The notes beneath the pieces are model-generated. The model saw only the letters and a program-made list of their open reading frames with translations. It was not told the DNA's origin and did not search any database. The position numbers were made by a program, and so were the translations under genes. Positions 42,280 to 50,989 of a DNA stretch of 64,000 nt are shown piece by piece; position 1 is the first letter of the stretch; each line of letters opens with the position of its first letter. The stretch comes from Prorocentrum cordatum (Eukaryota > Sar > Dinophyceae > Prorocentrales > Prorocentraceae), in NCBI GenBank assembly GCA_963575745.1, contig CAUYUJ010001758.1:458560-522559 (forward strand). The letters are read 5' to 3'.

Positions 42280-42647
42280 TAACATGCCATGCCAGCCCGC
42301 ACTAGGCGGGCACGCAATCGACCTTGGAAACCGCAGTGGGTCTAAAAACCCTGTTTGGGGATACTGCACTCTGGCTATAATTTTTTCTCAGGATCAAAGC
42401 TAGAAGTACGGTGGTTGCGATGCACGCCGCGCGAGGCGGCTCACGGGCAAAAATGCTTACGGTTCGGGTGCACGTTGCGTTGATGCTTCCCGTCACCATG
42501 CGCTGTTAACTACGACTCTGGTTGCTACATGCCTGCCCTGCTTCGCAGACCTGGCGTGCCACCCGCAGGCGCGCCAGTGCTAGAAGACTGGTTTCTGAAT
42601 TCAAGAAATTGGTTATTGAATTCGAAAAGCTGGTTTTTGAACTCTAT
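42280..42647. other. Unique AT-richer stretch
   Basis: No gene recognised. 42586-42645 repeats AA(G/T)CTGGTTT(C/T)TGAA-type units three times. Confidence 0.35.
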
Positions 42648-42840
42648 TCAAAAGTGTCTCCTGAAAATGGGCAGGAAAGAAAGACGGCGACCCGAAACGG
42701 CAAAAAACGGCTCTGGGATTGGAACCAGAGCCCGAACCGGTAAAACAACGGCGACGGACCCGGCAAACAAAAACGGCGTCAGCACCGGCAACGAGAATTG
42801 CAAATCGGAGCCGGTACAAAAACGGCCTTGTCGTTTCCAG
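42648..42840. mobile_element. Dispersed element, family I, copy 2
   Basis: Collinear with 24749-24942 (AAAGTGTCTC, GGATTGG(A/G)ACC, GTAAAACAACGGCGACGGAC, GTCGTTTCCAGG). The left inverted end is lost or diverged. Confidence 0.75.
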
Positions 42841-42843
42841 GAC

Positions 42844-42990
42844 GGGCGAAGAGAACTATGCACATGCACCAGTCCTGGCCAGGCCCATCCTTGGCCCCAG
42901 GATCGGTGCATATGCCTTCCTGGCCAAGGCAGGAGGGCGTATGCACCGATCTTGGGCTCAGGACGGACCTGGTCAAAATCGGTGTAAGTC
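42844..42990. mobile_element. MITE-like element, family P, copy 1
   Basis: Foldback: GGATCGGTGCATATGCC on the left pairs with GGCGTATGCACCGATC on the right, and the outer arms also pair. It starts with GGGCGAAGAGAACTATGCAC, as the copy at 56035-56374 does with GGGCGAAGAGAACTGTGCAC. Confidence 0.85.
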
Positions 42991-43175
42991 GGAAGCTGGG
43001 CGAGGGCTGGTAAAACCGTGGCTTCTAAAACGGCCCTCCCGGAAGGAAAAAACAACTTCCCGGAGTGAGGCGCGGCACGCGAAACCATCAACGGGCTTCT
43101 TCACGGAAGGACGAAGACAACTTCCCGGAGGTCGATTTTAGCAGCCACGGATTTCGCAGCCCTTGCCCAGCTTCC
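42991..43175. mobile_element. MITE-like element, family Q
   Basis: Left GGAAGCTGGGCGAGGGCTGG and right CAGCCCTTGCCCAGCTTCC are inverted, as are further inner blocks (CCGTGGCTTCTAAAA against TTTTAGCAGCCACGG). Arms reach about 45 bp. It is the only copy seen in the window and abuts the family-P element exactly. Confidence 0.85.
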
Positions 43176-43198
43176 GAGTCAGTGCCCGCTGATCTGCA

Positions 43199-43412
43199 CG
43201 CCCGAAGTGGGCACGGAAAGAATGGGTACAATGCCCAACAGCAGTTCCTGTTCATTCTGGACAGGGCTCGCTGTCGGTGTCGCCGCGGCCTGTGTCCATT
43301 CGAGACAGAAGGCCGCCTGCCCAACAGCGGCCGCTGCTGGTTTGGGACAACACTTGTTGTTGGGCATTGTGCCCATTCTTTCCGTGCCCACTTCGGGCGT
43401 CCAGAGCCGAGT
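43199..43412. mobile_element. MITE-like element, family R, complete copy
   Basis: Arms of about 45 bp: CGCCCGAAGTGGGCACGGAA and TTCCGTGCCCACTTCGGGCG are perfect inverted copies, followed by AGAATGGGTACAATGCCCAA against TTGGGCATTGTGCCCATTCT. The core has GGGCTCGCTGTCGGTGTCGC and AACAGCGGCCGCTGCTGG. Other copies: 44838-45030, 50990-51240, 54580-54750 and 62810-63005. Confidence 0.92.
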
Positions 43413-43441
43413 GCCGGTCCGCCCCTGCCGCTGCCCCGCTC

Positions 43442-43592
43442 GGGGGCCACATGCGAACCCTACCCCTACCCCCCCACGATTTCTATGGGGGAGGGTGGGG
43501 TTCGCTTCGCTCGGGAGCTCCCGAGCGAAGTGACCCCCCCCTCCCCCTCAGAAATCGTGGGGGGGTAGGGGTAGGGTTCGCATGTGGCCCCC
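43442..43592. mobile_element. 151-bp near-perfect palindrome next to an exon border
   Basis: GGGGGCCACATGCGAACCCT at the left and AGGGTTCGCATGTGGCCCCC at the right form a stem of about 73 bp centred on GGGAGCTCCC, with only small mismatches. The right end lies 9 bp before the CCCGCAG acceptor of the exon at 43602. A shorter relative (GTGGCG...CGCCAC) is at 48834-48918. Confidence 0.92.
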
Positions 43593-43601
43593 TACCCGCA
43601 G

Positions 43602-43743
43602 GACCGCGGCCCACGACGCCGTGGCGGAGCAGCCGGGCGCCCTCCGGGCAGAGCCGCTCTGGCGGCTGGCGGAGGCGATGTGCCGCGGGCAGGCGGGGGG
43701 CCTCCGCGTGGCGCCCAGGGCCGGGGCCGCCCTGCTCCTCGAG
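43602..43743 (+). CDS. Prolyl-4-hydroxylase-like dioxygenase, exon 3
   Basis: After CCCGCAG the frame reads A-H-D-A-V-A-E-Q, then L-W-R-L-A-E-A-M-C-R-G-Q-A-G-G-L-R-V, then A-P-R-A-G-A-A-L-L-L-E. The last block is the strand before the distal His of prolyl-4-hydroxylases (usually P-x-x-G-x-A-L-L-F). The GAG codon 43741-43743 is followed by GTGCTG, a usable donor, and splicing to 45645 keeps phase. The join to exon 2 is not resolved: phase does not match the simplest donor, so a small exon or another border is likely. It lies after five stacked inverted-repeat elements. Confidence 0.6.
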
Positions 43744-43767
43744 GTGCTGGGCCTCCCAAGGGGGGGC

Positions 43768-43840
43768 ACCTCCTCCTCCTCCTCCTCCTCCTCCCCCTCC
43801 TCCTCCTCCTCCTCCTCCTCCTCCTCCTCCTCCTCCTCAA
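43768..43840. repeat. (CTC)n array at the 5' end of an intron
   Basis: Pure CTC starting about 25 bp after the inferred donor of the dioxygenase-like gene. Confidence 0.9.
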
Positions 43841-44141
43841 GTGCGGCGCAGGCCCCGCAGCAATCTCCGTAATGGGTTTTAGCTCGGCGCCCTAGCCCCG
43901 TTCCCGCCTCACCGTGGCACGTGGGTGGCACCGGAACGACCTCATCTTTTTCGAGACGTTCAGCCGGTGGCGAAGTGGGACGAAAGTCAGTCATGCTCGG
44001 CAATGTTGTTAAAGTCCTGGCGCCATCATCTACAGTATCGGCATCTCCCGTTTGCGTTTGGGGAGGGTATGTATTATTGTCTGGCGGCTTGGGGCTTACG
44101 ATGTTCTTTGCATTATGTTTCAATTTCGTGGGTTGTTGTCA
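43841..44141. other. Intron sequence, unique
   Basis: Balanced-GC sequence with no gene or repeat recognised. Confidence 0.4.
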
Positions 44142-44410
44142 ACAGCGTGGTGGAGGAACATGAGGCTGTTCACAAGTTTGTGGAGGTCATACGCGACACA
44201 GGCTTCGGAGGTTTTCGGGGCTATCAAGTCTGTGTTTTCGGCCATCCTGCTTGTGGCCTTAAGGCCAATAAGGTGAACACCAGTGGGGAGGAGGAACAGG
44301 AGACATTTCACAAGTTTTGGTGAGTATACGCTGCGCTGGCTTCGAAGGTATTCGCGGCCATTCTGTGTTCTCGTTTATACAGCTTGTGGTCAATAAGTGT
44401 GAACACCTCA
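44142..44410. repeat. Diverged tandem duplication of about 130-140 bp
   Basis: GAGGAACA, TTCACAAGTTT, GGCTTCG(G/A)AGG, TCTGTGTT and AAGGTGAACACC (or AAGTGTGAACACC) recur in the same order in both halves. Small indels break the frame. It lies within an intron of the dioxygenase-like gene. Confidence 0.75.
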
Positions 44411-44639
44411 CAACAACGTTTTTTATTGACACGGCCAACGGAGTGGCAGAATGCATCAATCCAATTTCTTCCTTCCCTTCAACCTCGTTGTGGTATTGCA
44501 CTTCTGGATAACAGGGGATCGGGACCGTTTGCAGCTCGACCGTGCCCAGGCAACGCTGTTTGGAACCACATCTTTGAGTTGTTTTAGGGTCGGGGCAGAA
44601 GGGTCATAATGATAAGATGGCTACGCCATCGCATCACTC

Positions 44640-44765
44640 ACTCCTCCTCCTCCTCCTCCTCCTCCCTCTTCCTCCTCCTCTTCCTCCTCCTCCTCCTCCT
44701 CCTCCTCCTCGTCCTGTTCCTGGTCCTCCTGTCCCTGCTCCTCCTGTTCCTGCTCCTGTTCCTCA

Positions 44766-44797
<32 letters not shown>

Positions 44798-44805
44798 AAG
44801 GTTCC
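44640..44805. repeat. (CTC)n array with CTGTTC variants
   Basis: CTC and CTCCTGTTC units, still inside the inferred intron. Confidence 0.9.
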
Positions 44806-44837
44806 AGGTTCCCCAAAAGGGGACGATTGATCTTTGC

Positions 44838-45030
44838 ACGGCAAGAATGGGCACAAAGACCGACGGCAGTCCATATTCATCTTGAAGAGGGCTCGCTGTC
44901 CGCGCCGCCGCGGACGTTGCCCACTGAAGACTAGAAGCCGCTCGCCCTACGGCGGCCGCTGCCGGTTTTGAGCAACGTTGGCTGCTGCGCACGGTGCCCA
45001 TTGTCTTCGTACCCATTTCGGGCGTCCAAA
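44838..45030. mobile_element. MITE-like element, family R, copy 2
   Basis: AAGAATGGGCACAAAGACCG, GGGCTCGCTGTCCGCGCCGC, GGCGGCCGCTGCCGGTTTTG and CATTTCGGGCGTCC follow the order of the 43199-43412 copy. A family-O element begins directly afterwards. Confidence 0.85.
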
Positions 45031-45390
45031 CCCGATGGGGTTCGAGTGGATTGGGTCGGAGGATCGCGCCGCACCGCCGATGCATCGGCGATGCAGCTGG
45101 AGCTGCAGTCCGATTTCCTTCACTGAGAACAAAAGAACCCTTAACCCTAATAACACGATGACGACGTGGCCTCACCTAGGTTCCCGTCTTCGCAGTAGGA
45201 AATAAGTCTGGGCGGTTTGGTATGATACATTTGCAGAAAAGACCCGATACCTAATGTTTCTGGCCCATATAACCTAGGTCCCCTCGAAAAAAGGGTTAGG
45301 GGTAGTATTTTTGTTTATCACTGCAGTCCGATTTCCTCAGCGCAGACGTCCCCGATGCACTGGCGGCATCGCCCACGACGCCGCCCATGC
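45031..45390. mobile_element. Family-O element split by a family-M insertion
   Basis: 45040-45119 (GGGTCGGAGGATCGCGCCGC, GATGCATCGGCGATGCAG) and 45321-45390 (TCCGATTTCCTCAGCGCAGA, CGTCCCCGATGCA) are two halves of one family-O element. The uninterrupted relative at 54378-54556 reads CCCGACTTCCTCAACGCGGA across the same point. Confidence 0.85.
45120..45320. mobile_element. Family-M insertion with 17-bp target duplication
   Basis: 201 bp flanked by CTGCAGTCCGATTTCCT at 45103-45119 and again, identically, at 45321-45337. It shares AACCCTAATAACA, GTGGCCTCACCTAGGT, GGGCGGTTTGGTATG and ATGTTTCTGGC with 31984-32188. It has no coding capacity. A perfect 17-bp duplication points to LINE-type target-primed insertion more than to a cut-and-paste element. 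No poly-A tail is evident; the ends are CACTGAGAAC and TTTTTGTTTATCA. Confidence 0.92.
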
Positions 45391-45494
45391 AGCGCGAGCC
45401 TTCGACCCCCATCAGCTCGGACCCATTTTCCAAGAGGGCGCCTTCGGGGGCGCAAAGCTATCCGCGCCTCGCGCTTCGCGGTTCGGCCCCGTTT

Positions 45495-45632
45495 CTTCTT
45501 CCTCCTCCTCCTCCTCCTCCTCCTCCTCCTCTTCCTTCTCCTCCTCCTCCTCCTCCTCCTCCTCTTCTTTCTCCTCCTCCTCCTCCTCCTCCTCCTCCTC
45601 CTCCTCCTCCTCCTCCTCCTCCCCCGCCTGCT
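45495..45632. repeat. (CTC)n array at the 3' end of an intron
   Basis: CTC with CTTC breaks, ending 12 bp before the CCAGAG acceptor of the next exon. It therefore serves as the pyrimidine tract. Confidence 0.9.
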
Positions 45633-45644
45633 CCTCTTCCAGAG

Positions 45645-45830
45645 GTGGCGGACCCCGACGCGCGCCGGGGCGCGGCCCCCGTGCCCGAGTGGCGCGCGTG
45701 GCACGCAGGCTGCAGCCCGCGCGCCGGGCGCGGCCGGCGCTGGACCGCGCAGCTCTTCCTGGAGGACGCCGCGCCCGCCGCAGCGGAGGCCGGCGGCGCG
45801 GAGGGGTGTGCCGCTGGCCTCCGCGGCTAG
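45645..45830 (+). CDS. Prolyl-4-hydroxylase-like dioxygenase, last exon: distal His and C-terminus
   Basis: The frame (V-A-D-P-D-A-R-R) joins the exon ending at 43743 in phase. It continues W-R-A-W-H-A-G-C-S-P-R-A-G-R-G-R-R-W-T-A and Q-L-F-L-E-D. The His (codon 45702-45704) is the third Fe(II) ligand. The Arg cluster 8-10 residues later sits where the basic residue binds the 2-oxoglutarate carboxylate; Lys is more usual. This HAGxP-like block followed by W-T-A-Q-L-F closes the domain. After an Ala/Glu-rich tail the frame stops at TAG 45828-45830. The match in order and spacing supports one gene spread over 7.4 kb. Confidence 0.65.
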   Translation: MADPDARRGAAPVPEWRAWHAGCSPRAGRGRRWTAQLFLEDAAPAAAEAGGAEGCAAGLRG

Positions 45831-45864
45831 GACCGGGGGAGCGCATAAGCTGGTGCAGCCGAGG

Positions 45865-45925
45865 AGAAGGAGGAGGAGGAGGAGGAAAAGGAGGAGGAGG
45901 AGGAGGAGGAGGAGGAGAACGATGA
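45865..45925. repeat. (GGA)n array
   Basis: GGA/GAG array. GATGATGATGAGG words follow to 46020. Confidence 0.9.
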
Positions 45926-46029
45926 TGAGGAGGAGTGCAGCTCCCCCGGACCTCCTCCTCCAGGAGGAGGATGATGAGGAGGAGTTATTTGCTCCTGATG
46001 ATGATGATGAGTTATTTGCTCCCCCTCCT

Positions 46030-46437
46030 CCTCCTCCCTTCTCCTCCTCTTGCTGCTCCTCCTCCTCCTCCTCCTCCTCCTCTCCTCCTCCTCCTCCGCC
46101 TCCTCCTCCTCCTCCTCCTCCTCCTCCCCTCCTCCTCCTCCTCTCCTCCTCCTCCTCCTCCTCCTCCTCCTCCTCCTCCTCCTCCTCTCCTCCTCTCGGC
46201 CCAGGCGAAAGGGGGGGACCCCCCTTTTCCCAATCCCCCACTTTCGTCTGGCCCGATCCTCCTCCTCCCCTCCTCCTCCTCCTCCTCCTCCTCCTCCTCC
46301 TCCTCCTCCTCATCCTTCTCCTCCTTTCTCCTCCTCCTCCTCCTCCCCCTCCCCCTCCTCCTCCTCCTCCTCCTCTCTCCGCCTCCTCCTCCTCCTCCTC
46401 CTCCTCCTCCTCCTCCTCCTCCTCCTCCTCCTCTCTC
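46030..46437. repeat. (CTC)n arrays around a minimal hairpin element
   Basis: 46030-46195 and 46255-46437 are CTC arrays. The 58-bp hairpin at 46197-46254 separates them. Confidence 0.95.
46197..46254. mobile_element. Minimal hairpin version of family F
   Basis: CGGCCCAGGCGAAAGGGGGG and its inverse ACTTTCGTCTGGCCCG, with CCCAATCCCCC inside, equal the two ends of the 200-bp element at 57756-57955 with the core deleted. Confidence 0.7.
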
Positions 46438-46616
46438 GACCCCGCGGATGCGAGGCGCTTTTTGTCCCGGCTGCCCCGCAGAAAAAGCGCCCGTGCGCCC
46501 ATGCATCCGCGAGGCATCGCCCCAGAATCGAGGCCGCGTCGGGCAGGGCCAGAAAGACGATACACATTCGTTCCGGAGCGTCCCGGAACGCCCTGCAGAG
46601 CGCTCCGGGGCGCTCT

Positions 46617-46812
46617 GATCTAGGCCTCCCAGATGGGGACCGCGGCGCATCGCCGATGCATCGACGATGCGGCTTGATGTGGAGCCCGAGCTTCCCTACG
46701 CCGACGTTGCCGATGCATCGCCGACGCCGCCAGTGCATCGCCGATGTGATACATCGGCGATGCGGCGCGATCCTCCGACCCCATCTACTCCGACCCCATC
46801 TAGGATGCCTCT
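46617..46812. mobile_element. MITE-like element, family O
   Basis: Left TAGGCCTCCCAGATGGGG, right CCCCATCTAGGATGCCTCTA. Internal GCATCGCCGATGCATCG palindromes and GGCTTGATGTGGAGCCCGAG. The second GGGGTCGGAG repeat of the left arm is missing. Confidence 0.88.
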
Positions 46813-46892
46813 ACTCTGAGAAGGCCGCGGCGCCCGATACAACCTCCAGGGCCGCCAGACCTCAGAGATTCTCAACTTCATTCGGGCGGGTG

Positions 46893-47480
<588 letters not shown>

Positions 47481-47499
47481 GTAGAATGGGGGTTGACCT

Positions 47500-47859
47500 G
47501 AACGGGGGGTGGAGGAAAGGGCCTTATAAAGGGGGCACTTTATGGCCCCTTCGGGGCCCCTGCTGGCTCCAAACGGGGCCCTACAAAGTGCCCCATTTAG
47601 GGCCCCTGCCTTCACCCTCCGTTGAGGTCAGCTCCAATTGCCGCCCGCACGATGATCATCCTCACCCGGTGTTATCCTCGTCCTGGCGTCGTTTTGCAGT
47701 CAGCCCGCACAGTGAGGATGGGCTGCCTTCCTAAGGGTGCCCTCGCATCCCTGCCTCCTCGGCCCATCCTTGGCTACTCTCGTTGGCCGCGACACGCTCG
47801 AAAAGCCTCGAATCGGCCTTCACATGCCCCTCGCATCCTTAACTCGACTGCACGTAACC
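47500..47859. other. No recognised gene
   Basis: Starts with GGGGCCCC-rich words like 17500-17730, then balanced sequence. Nothing else recognised. Confidence 0.35.
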
Positions 47860-48008
47860 GTAAGAGTGACCTTTCGCCGGAGTGACCTTTGGTGCGGGCC
47901 CAATGGGGTCCCCCGATCGCTGAGCGCGAAGCGGTAGCAGCGGCTTGCGCGCCCAGGTTTGGCCACCCCGCGTCCCCCGTTTTGCCGCGCACCAAAGGTC
48001 ACTCTTAC
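47860..48008. mobile_element. MITE-like element, family N, complete copy
   Basis: 149 bp. GTAAGAGTGACCTTT at the left and AAAGGTCACTCTTAC at the right are perfect inverted ends. The left arm carries a tandem copy (AGTGACCTTTCGCCGG then AGTGACCTTTGGTGCGGG). Related copies at 35187 and 36038 are enlarged. Confidence 0.9.
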
Positions 48009-48225
48009 CCAGGGTCCCTCTCACGTGTAGCCGATCACCGCGCATCCTCCTGATACGGGCCGACTGCATCCTCGCCCGATGTTGTCCTTGTCCTGGCCTC
48101 GTCCTGCGCGAGGGCGCGGCCACGGGTGGGTTCGCCGCCCGCGCCAGGGGGGCCCGCTCCGCGAGAGGCCGCCGGGCCGGAGGCGGCGGCGCGGGGGCCC
48201 CCCGAGGCCCCCCGCGATTTTGCAG

Positions 48226-48345
48226 CGGGCGCGCGCGCGGGCAGGCGGGCAGCGCGGCGCCTGCCGCGCGGGGGCGAGCGCGGCCCACGGGGGCTCCTCG
48301 CCGGCCGGCATGGGCCCGGAGCGCCCTGGCGGCCTTCGGTGGCAG
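48226..48345 (+). CDS. Candidate exon (120 bp), unknown protein
   Basis: Lies between GATTTTGCAG and CAG|GTCGTG, a good splice-like pair, and is exactly 40 codons. One frame reads G-G-Q-R-G-A-C-R-A-G-A-S-A-A-H-G-G-S-S-P and ends P-G-G-L-R-W-Q. The other two frames are also open, so the coding phase is uncertain. Confidence 0.3.
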
Positions 48346-48369
48346 GTCGTGGGGGCCCTGCGTGCCCGC

Positions 48370-48545
48370 GCAGTGCCGTCCTCAGCGTCGGCTGGCATCG
48401 ATTGGCGTCGGGGGGTCGGTGAGACAGCGCCGACTTGGCGTCGGCGAGCGTCGATGGGCGTCGACTCCGCGCCGATGAGCGCCGACTCGCGTCGACCAGC
48501 GTCGATTCGGAAGAGCCGACGAGAGGATATGGGAGGCTCGCACGA
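48370..48545. repeat. GCGTCGATT degenerate tandem repeat, copy 3
   Basis: Units of GGCGTCGACTCCGCG, GCGTCGATGGGC and AGCGTCGATTCG. Collinear with 17815-17945. Confidence 0.75.
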
Positions 48546-48635
48546 GCTGCCACCGAACTGCTCGGGTGGGAGCGCCCCGGCATCCGGAGGGGTCGGCGGC
48601 GAAATCTGAGCCCTGCCCTCGCCGATCCACGACAT

Positions 48636-48784
48636 CTCGTCGGCGGCGAGCGACAGGGGGGAAGGTGAGGAGGAGAAGGCCCTCTCAGAGGGCTGCGGGA
48701 CTGCTCAGGAGCCCTCGCGCTCCGAGCCTTCTGCGAAGGCCCGCCCCTTCTCACTTCCCCCCTGGACGCGCCGCCGAGTTCAGG
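48636..48784. mobile_element. MITE-like element, family S, complete copy
   Basis: Left CTCGTCGGCGGCGAGCGACA plus GGGGGGAAGG, right CTTCCCCCCTGGACGCGCCG plus CCGAGTT. Arms of about 38 bp pair with few mismatches. Others: 52056-52465, 58281-58396 and 60636-61162. Confidence 0.85.
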
Positions 48785-48833
48785 CAACTCTATGGGCGGC
48801 GGGGACAGGGTTCGGAATTCGTCGAACGCGTGG

Positions 48834-48918
48834 CGGAATCCGGACCCTACCCCCGCCTTCCACCGATTCAAGGCACTCGATCGTTGGTGGGGTCAGGGTT
48901 CGAACGTCGCCACCTGAG
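48834..48918. mobile_element. Small hairpin related to the 43442 palindrome
   Basis: GTGGCGGAATCCGGACCCTA pairs loosely with GGGTTCGAACGTCGCCAC. It has the same order of GTGGC and AACCCTACCCC-like words as 43442-43592. Confidence 0.6.
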
Positions 48919-48984
48919 AGGGGCGCGGTGAGGGGGGAGGTTCGGGGGCGGCCCAGAAGGGGATGCTGACCAAGGGGGGAGGGG

Positions 48985-49150
48985 GGGATATCACGGGCGG
49001 GGGCCATGGTGTCTCCCTGGATTTCGTGGCCCCCCCTTGCGTCTCTCAGGACGTCCCGTGGCCCCCCCCTCCAGGGCCGCGCACGTGCCTCGGGCCGTGA
49101 TTTTGCGAGCCCCCCCCCCTCCTGGGCGGACGCGCCCCTCCTTGAACCCC
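48985..49150. mobile_element. Dispersed element, family G, copy 3 (diverged)
   Basis: GGGGGCCATGGTGTCTCC, CCCGTGGCCCCCCCCTCCA, GGGCCGCGCACGTGC and GGCCGTGATTTTGCG follow the order seen at 12930 and 33747. Confidence 0.65.
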
Positions 49151-49161
49151 CCCGAGAGGTA

Positions 49162-49415
49162 CACCTCTAGGCTTCCCAGCTGGGGTCGGAGCAGGTGGGG
49201 TCCGAGGATCGCGCCGCATCGCCGATGCACCGGCGATGCATCGCCGATGCGGCTCGATGTGGGGCCCATTTTTCTTCCGCGCCGACGTCGCCGATGCATC
49301 GCCGACGTCGCCAGTGCCTCGACGATGTATCGGCGATGCATCGCCGATGTATCGGAGACGCGGCGAGATCCTCCGACCCCAGCGACTCGGAACCCGTCTG
49401 GGAGGTCTCTATACA
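49162..49415. mobile_element. MITE-like element, family O
   Basis: Left CTCTAGGCTTCCCAGCTGGG, right CCGTCTGGGAGGTCTCTATA, with expanded GATGCATCGCCGATG palindromes in both halves and GGCTCGATGTGGGGCCC in the core. Confidence 0.9.
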
Positions 49416-49682
49416 CGGGCTAGGACCTGCAGCAGTTGGCTGCGGCTGCTCTAATTCGCATGCACGCCGGGCGCGCGTCGTTGCGGGCACGCGGCGCAGC
49501 CCACGCTCAGGGGAGGAAACAGCTCAGCAGCGCGCGCCTGGGAGGAGGGCCCTCACAGCGAGCAGCATCCCTGCATCTGTCGAGCGAGGACACCTCGACC
49601 GACGGTGTTGCGCGAGGCAGCCGTGGTGACTACGGGTCGCGTTCCTTGCGCGCTCGAGTGCAGGGGTCACCCTTGTGTTGGC

Positions 49683-49840
49683 TATGCATCGCTCGGGTGT
49701 GTGCATTTTTTCTCGGCGACTGCCATCGAGGAGCGTTTTGGGTCACCGTGCGAAACAGTACACGCACGAAACCGGAAAAATGCACGGGGAATGGACGTCC
49801 GAGCGATGTCAAGGCCTGCGCGATGCCTTTGCCGCCAATG
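49683..49840. repeat. Dispersed repeat, family K, copy 2
   Basis: CATCGCTCGGGTGTGTGCAT, TTTTTTCTCGGCGACTGCC and AAATGCACGGGGAATGGACG match 30065-30200. Confidence 0.75.
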
Positions 49841-49999
49841 GCCCCATGGAGGGGGGCCAGGTCGCTCGAAACTGGTGCGGACGTGGCCAAAAGGCTCCCC
49901 ACCACCGCACTCCTCGGGCGCTCCACTCCAGGCCTCGTCTACGGGACCCGAGCACAGGTCCGTCGTTGAAGGTAGGTTTGTGGGGGATGCCCAGATCCC

Positions 50000-50110
50000 A
50001 AGCTATTTTTGTCGGCGCCCTCCTGCTTCAAGAGTCGAACGGTGCTCCCCCTCCCCTCCGCCTCAGTGGGCGTGCGGGAGCCCAGTCTACTTTCAGCGCC
50101 TTCCTGCGTC
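50000..50110. repeat. Dispersed repeat, family T, copy 1
   Basis: GGCGCCCTCCTGCTTCAAGA, GTCGAACGGTG and CTCAGTGGGCGTGCGG match 54065-54180. The family-U element follows at once. Confidence 0.8.
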
Positions 50111-50657
50111 TACAGTCGGGGCCCTGAAGAAGGAACCCTTTTCGTTGGGGAGGGGCTCCGCGTTCCTCAATTGTTTGACAGCTTGCCTCAGGTTTTCCTG
50201 ACGTTTTCGATGGGGCATCGAAGCTTAACTTCTCGAGAAAAGGGGGCTCGTTCCTTATTTAATCGCTTCGCTCATGCCGCCGGCCCTGGAGCCCTCTTTA
50301 GGGCCTTTTGGGGGCCTCTTGGGGACCTCTTGGGAGTCTCTTGGGGCTCCTTGGCGGCGTTTTGGAGGCCCCCAGGGCCTCTTGGGGGGCTCTTGGGGGT
50401 AGTCGATTGCGGCTCCCCCCTGGGAGGCCACGATCCTCGTGAGGGGTGTCGAAAAATACCCTCCCCTGGAGTGGTCTGGTGGCTTCTCCCGGGCTTCTCT
50501 CGGGACCTTGCCAGGGTACTTTTCGTCCGGGGGCCCCCAGGGGCCGCTCCGCGCGCGCGAACTAGAAATATTGTTAACAAGTTACCGGAGATCTTAGCAC
50601 GCCTCTGGCCCGTTGGGCCGGCGAATTTATCGCTCCTTGGGTCAACGCCCCGACTGT
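50111..50657. mobile_element. Family-U element split by a family-A insertion
   Basis: Left TACAGTCGGGGCCCTGAAGA, right GTCAACGCCCCGACTGTA (inverted ends of about 25 bp). The uninterrupted copy is at 56968-57147. Here the sequence after TTCCTTATTTA is replaced by the 376-bp family-A element and resumes with GCTCCTTGGGTCAACG. Confidence 0.9.
50257..50632. mobile_element. 380-bp dispersed element, family A, copy 2 (nested)
   Basis: Collinear with 6949-7328: ATTTAATCGCTTCGCTCATG, GGTAGTCGATTGCGGC, GTGTCGAAAAATACC and CCGGAGATCTTAGCACGCC. ATTTA(A)TCGC occurs at both borders (about 50256 and 50626) and may be a degenerate target duplication. Confidence 0.9.
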
Positions 50658-50989
50658 ACGCGCGTCTCCCGACCAGCGGGCACAGATGAGTGAGAGAGGC
50701 CTTCCGGCCGCATCGGATCGCCGAGGCGGCGCGGTCCAGGCGCCGACCGTCTCCACGCCGGTGCGCCGACGTCCTCCACGCAGGAAGCGACATGGGTACG
50801 ACGGACGTGGTTATAAAACGACGCGAAGATCGGGACAAAATCGGATCGGGATAACTCGAAATCTCTGAGAACCGGCGGGTTTGGAGGACGTATTGGACGC
50901 CGCGGCCGCTCCAGAGCGTTCCAGAACGCTCTGAGAGCGCTCCGGAACGCTCTGGAGCGATTTATCCCGATCTTAGCCCTGTTTTAGGT

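Noticed and set aside
45133-45155. AACCCTTAACCCTAATAAC as a telomere-like sequence
   Set aside because: Only one to two CCCTAA-like units, and they are a conserved internal part of the family-M element (also at 31999).
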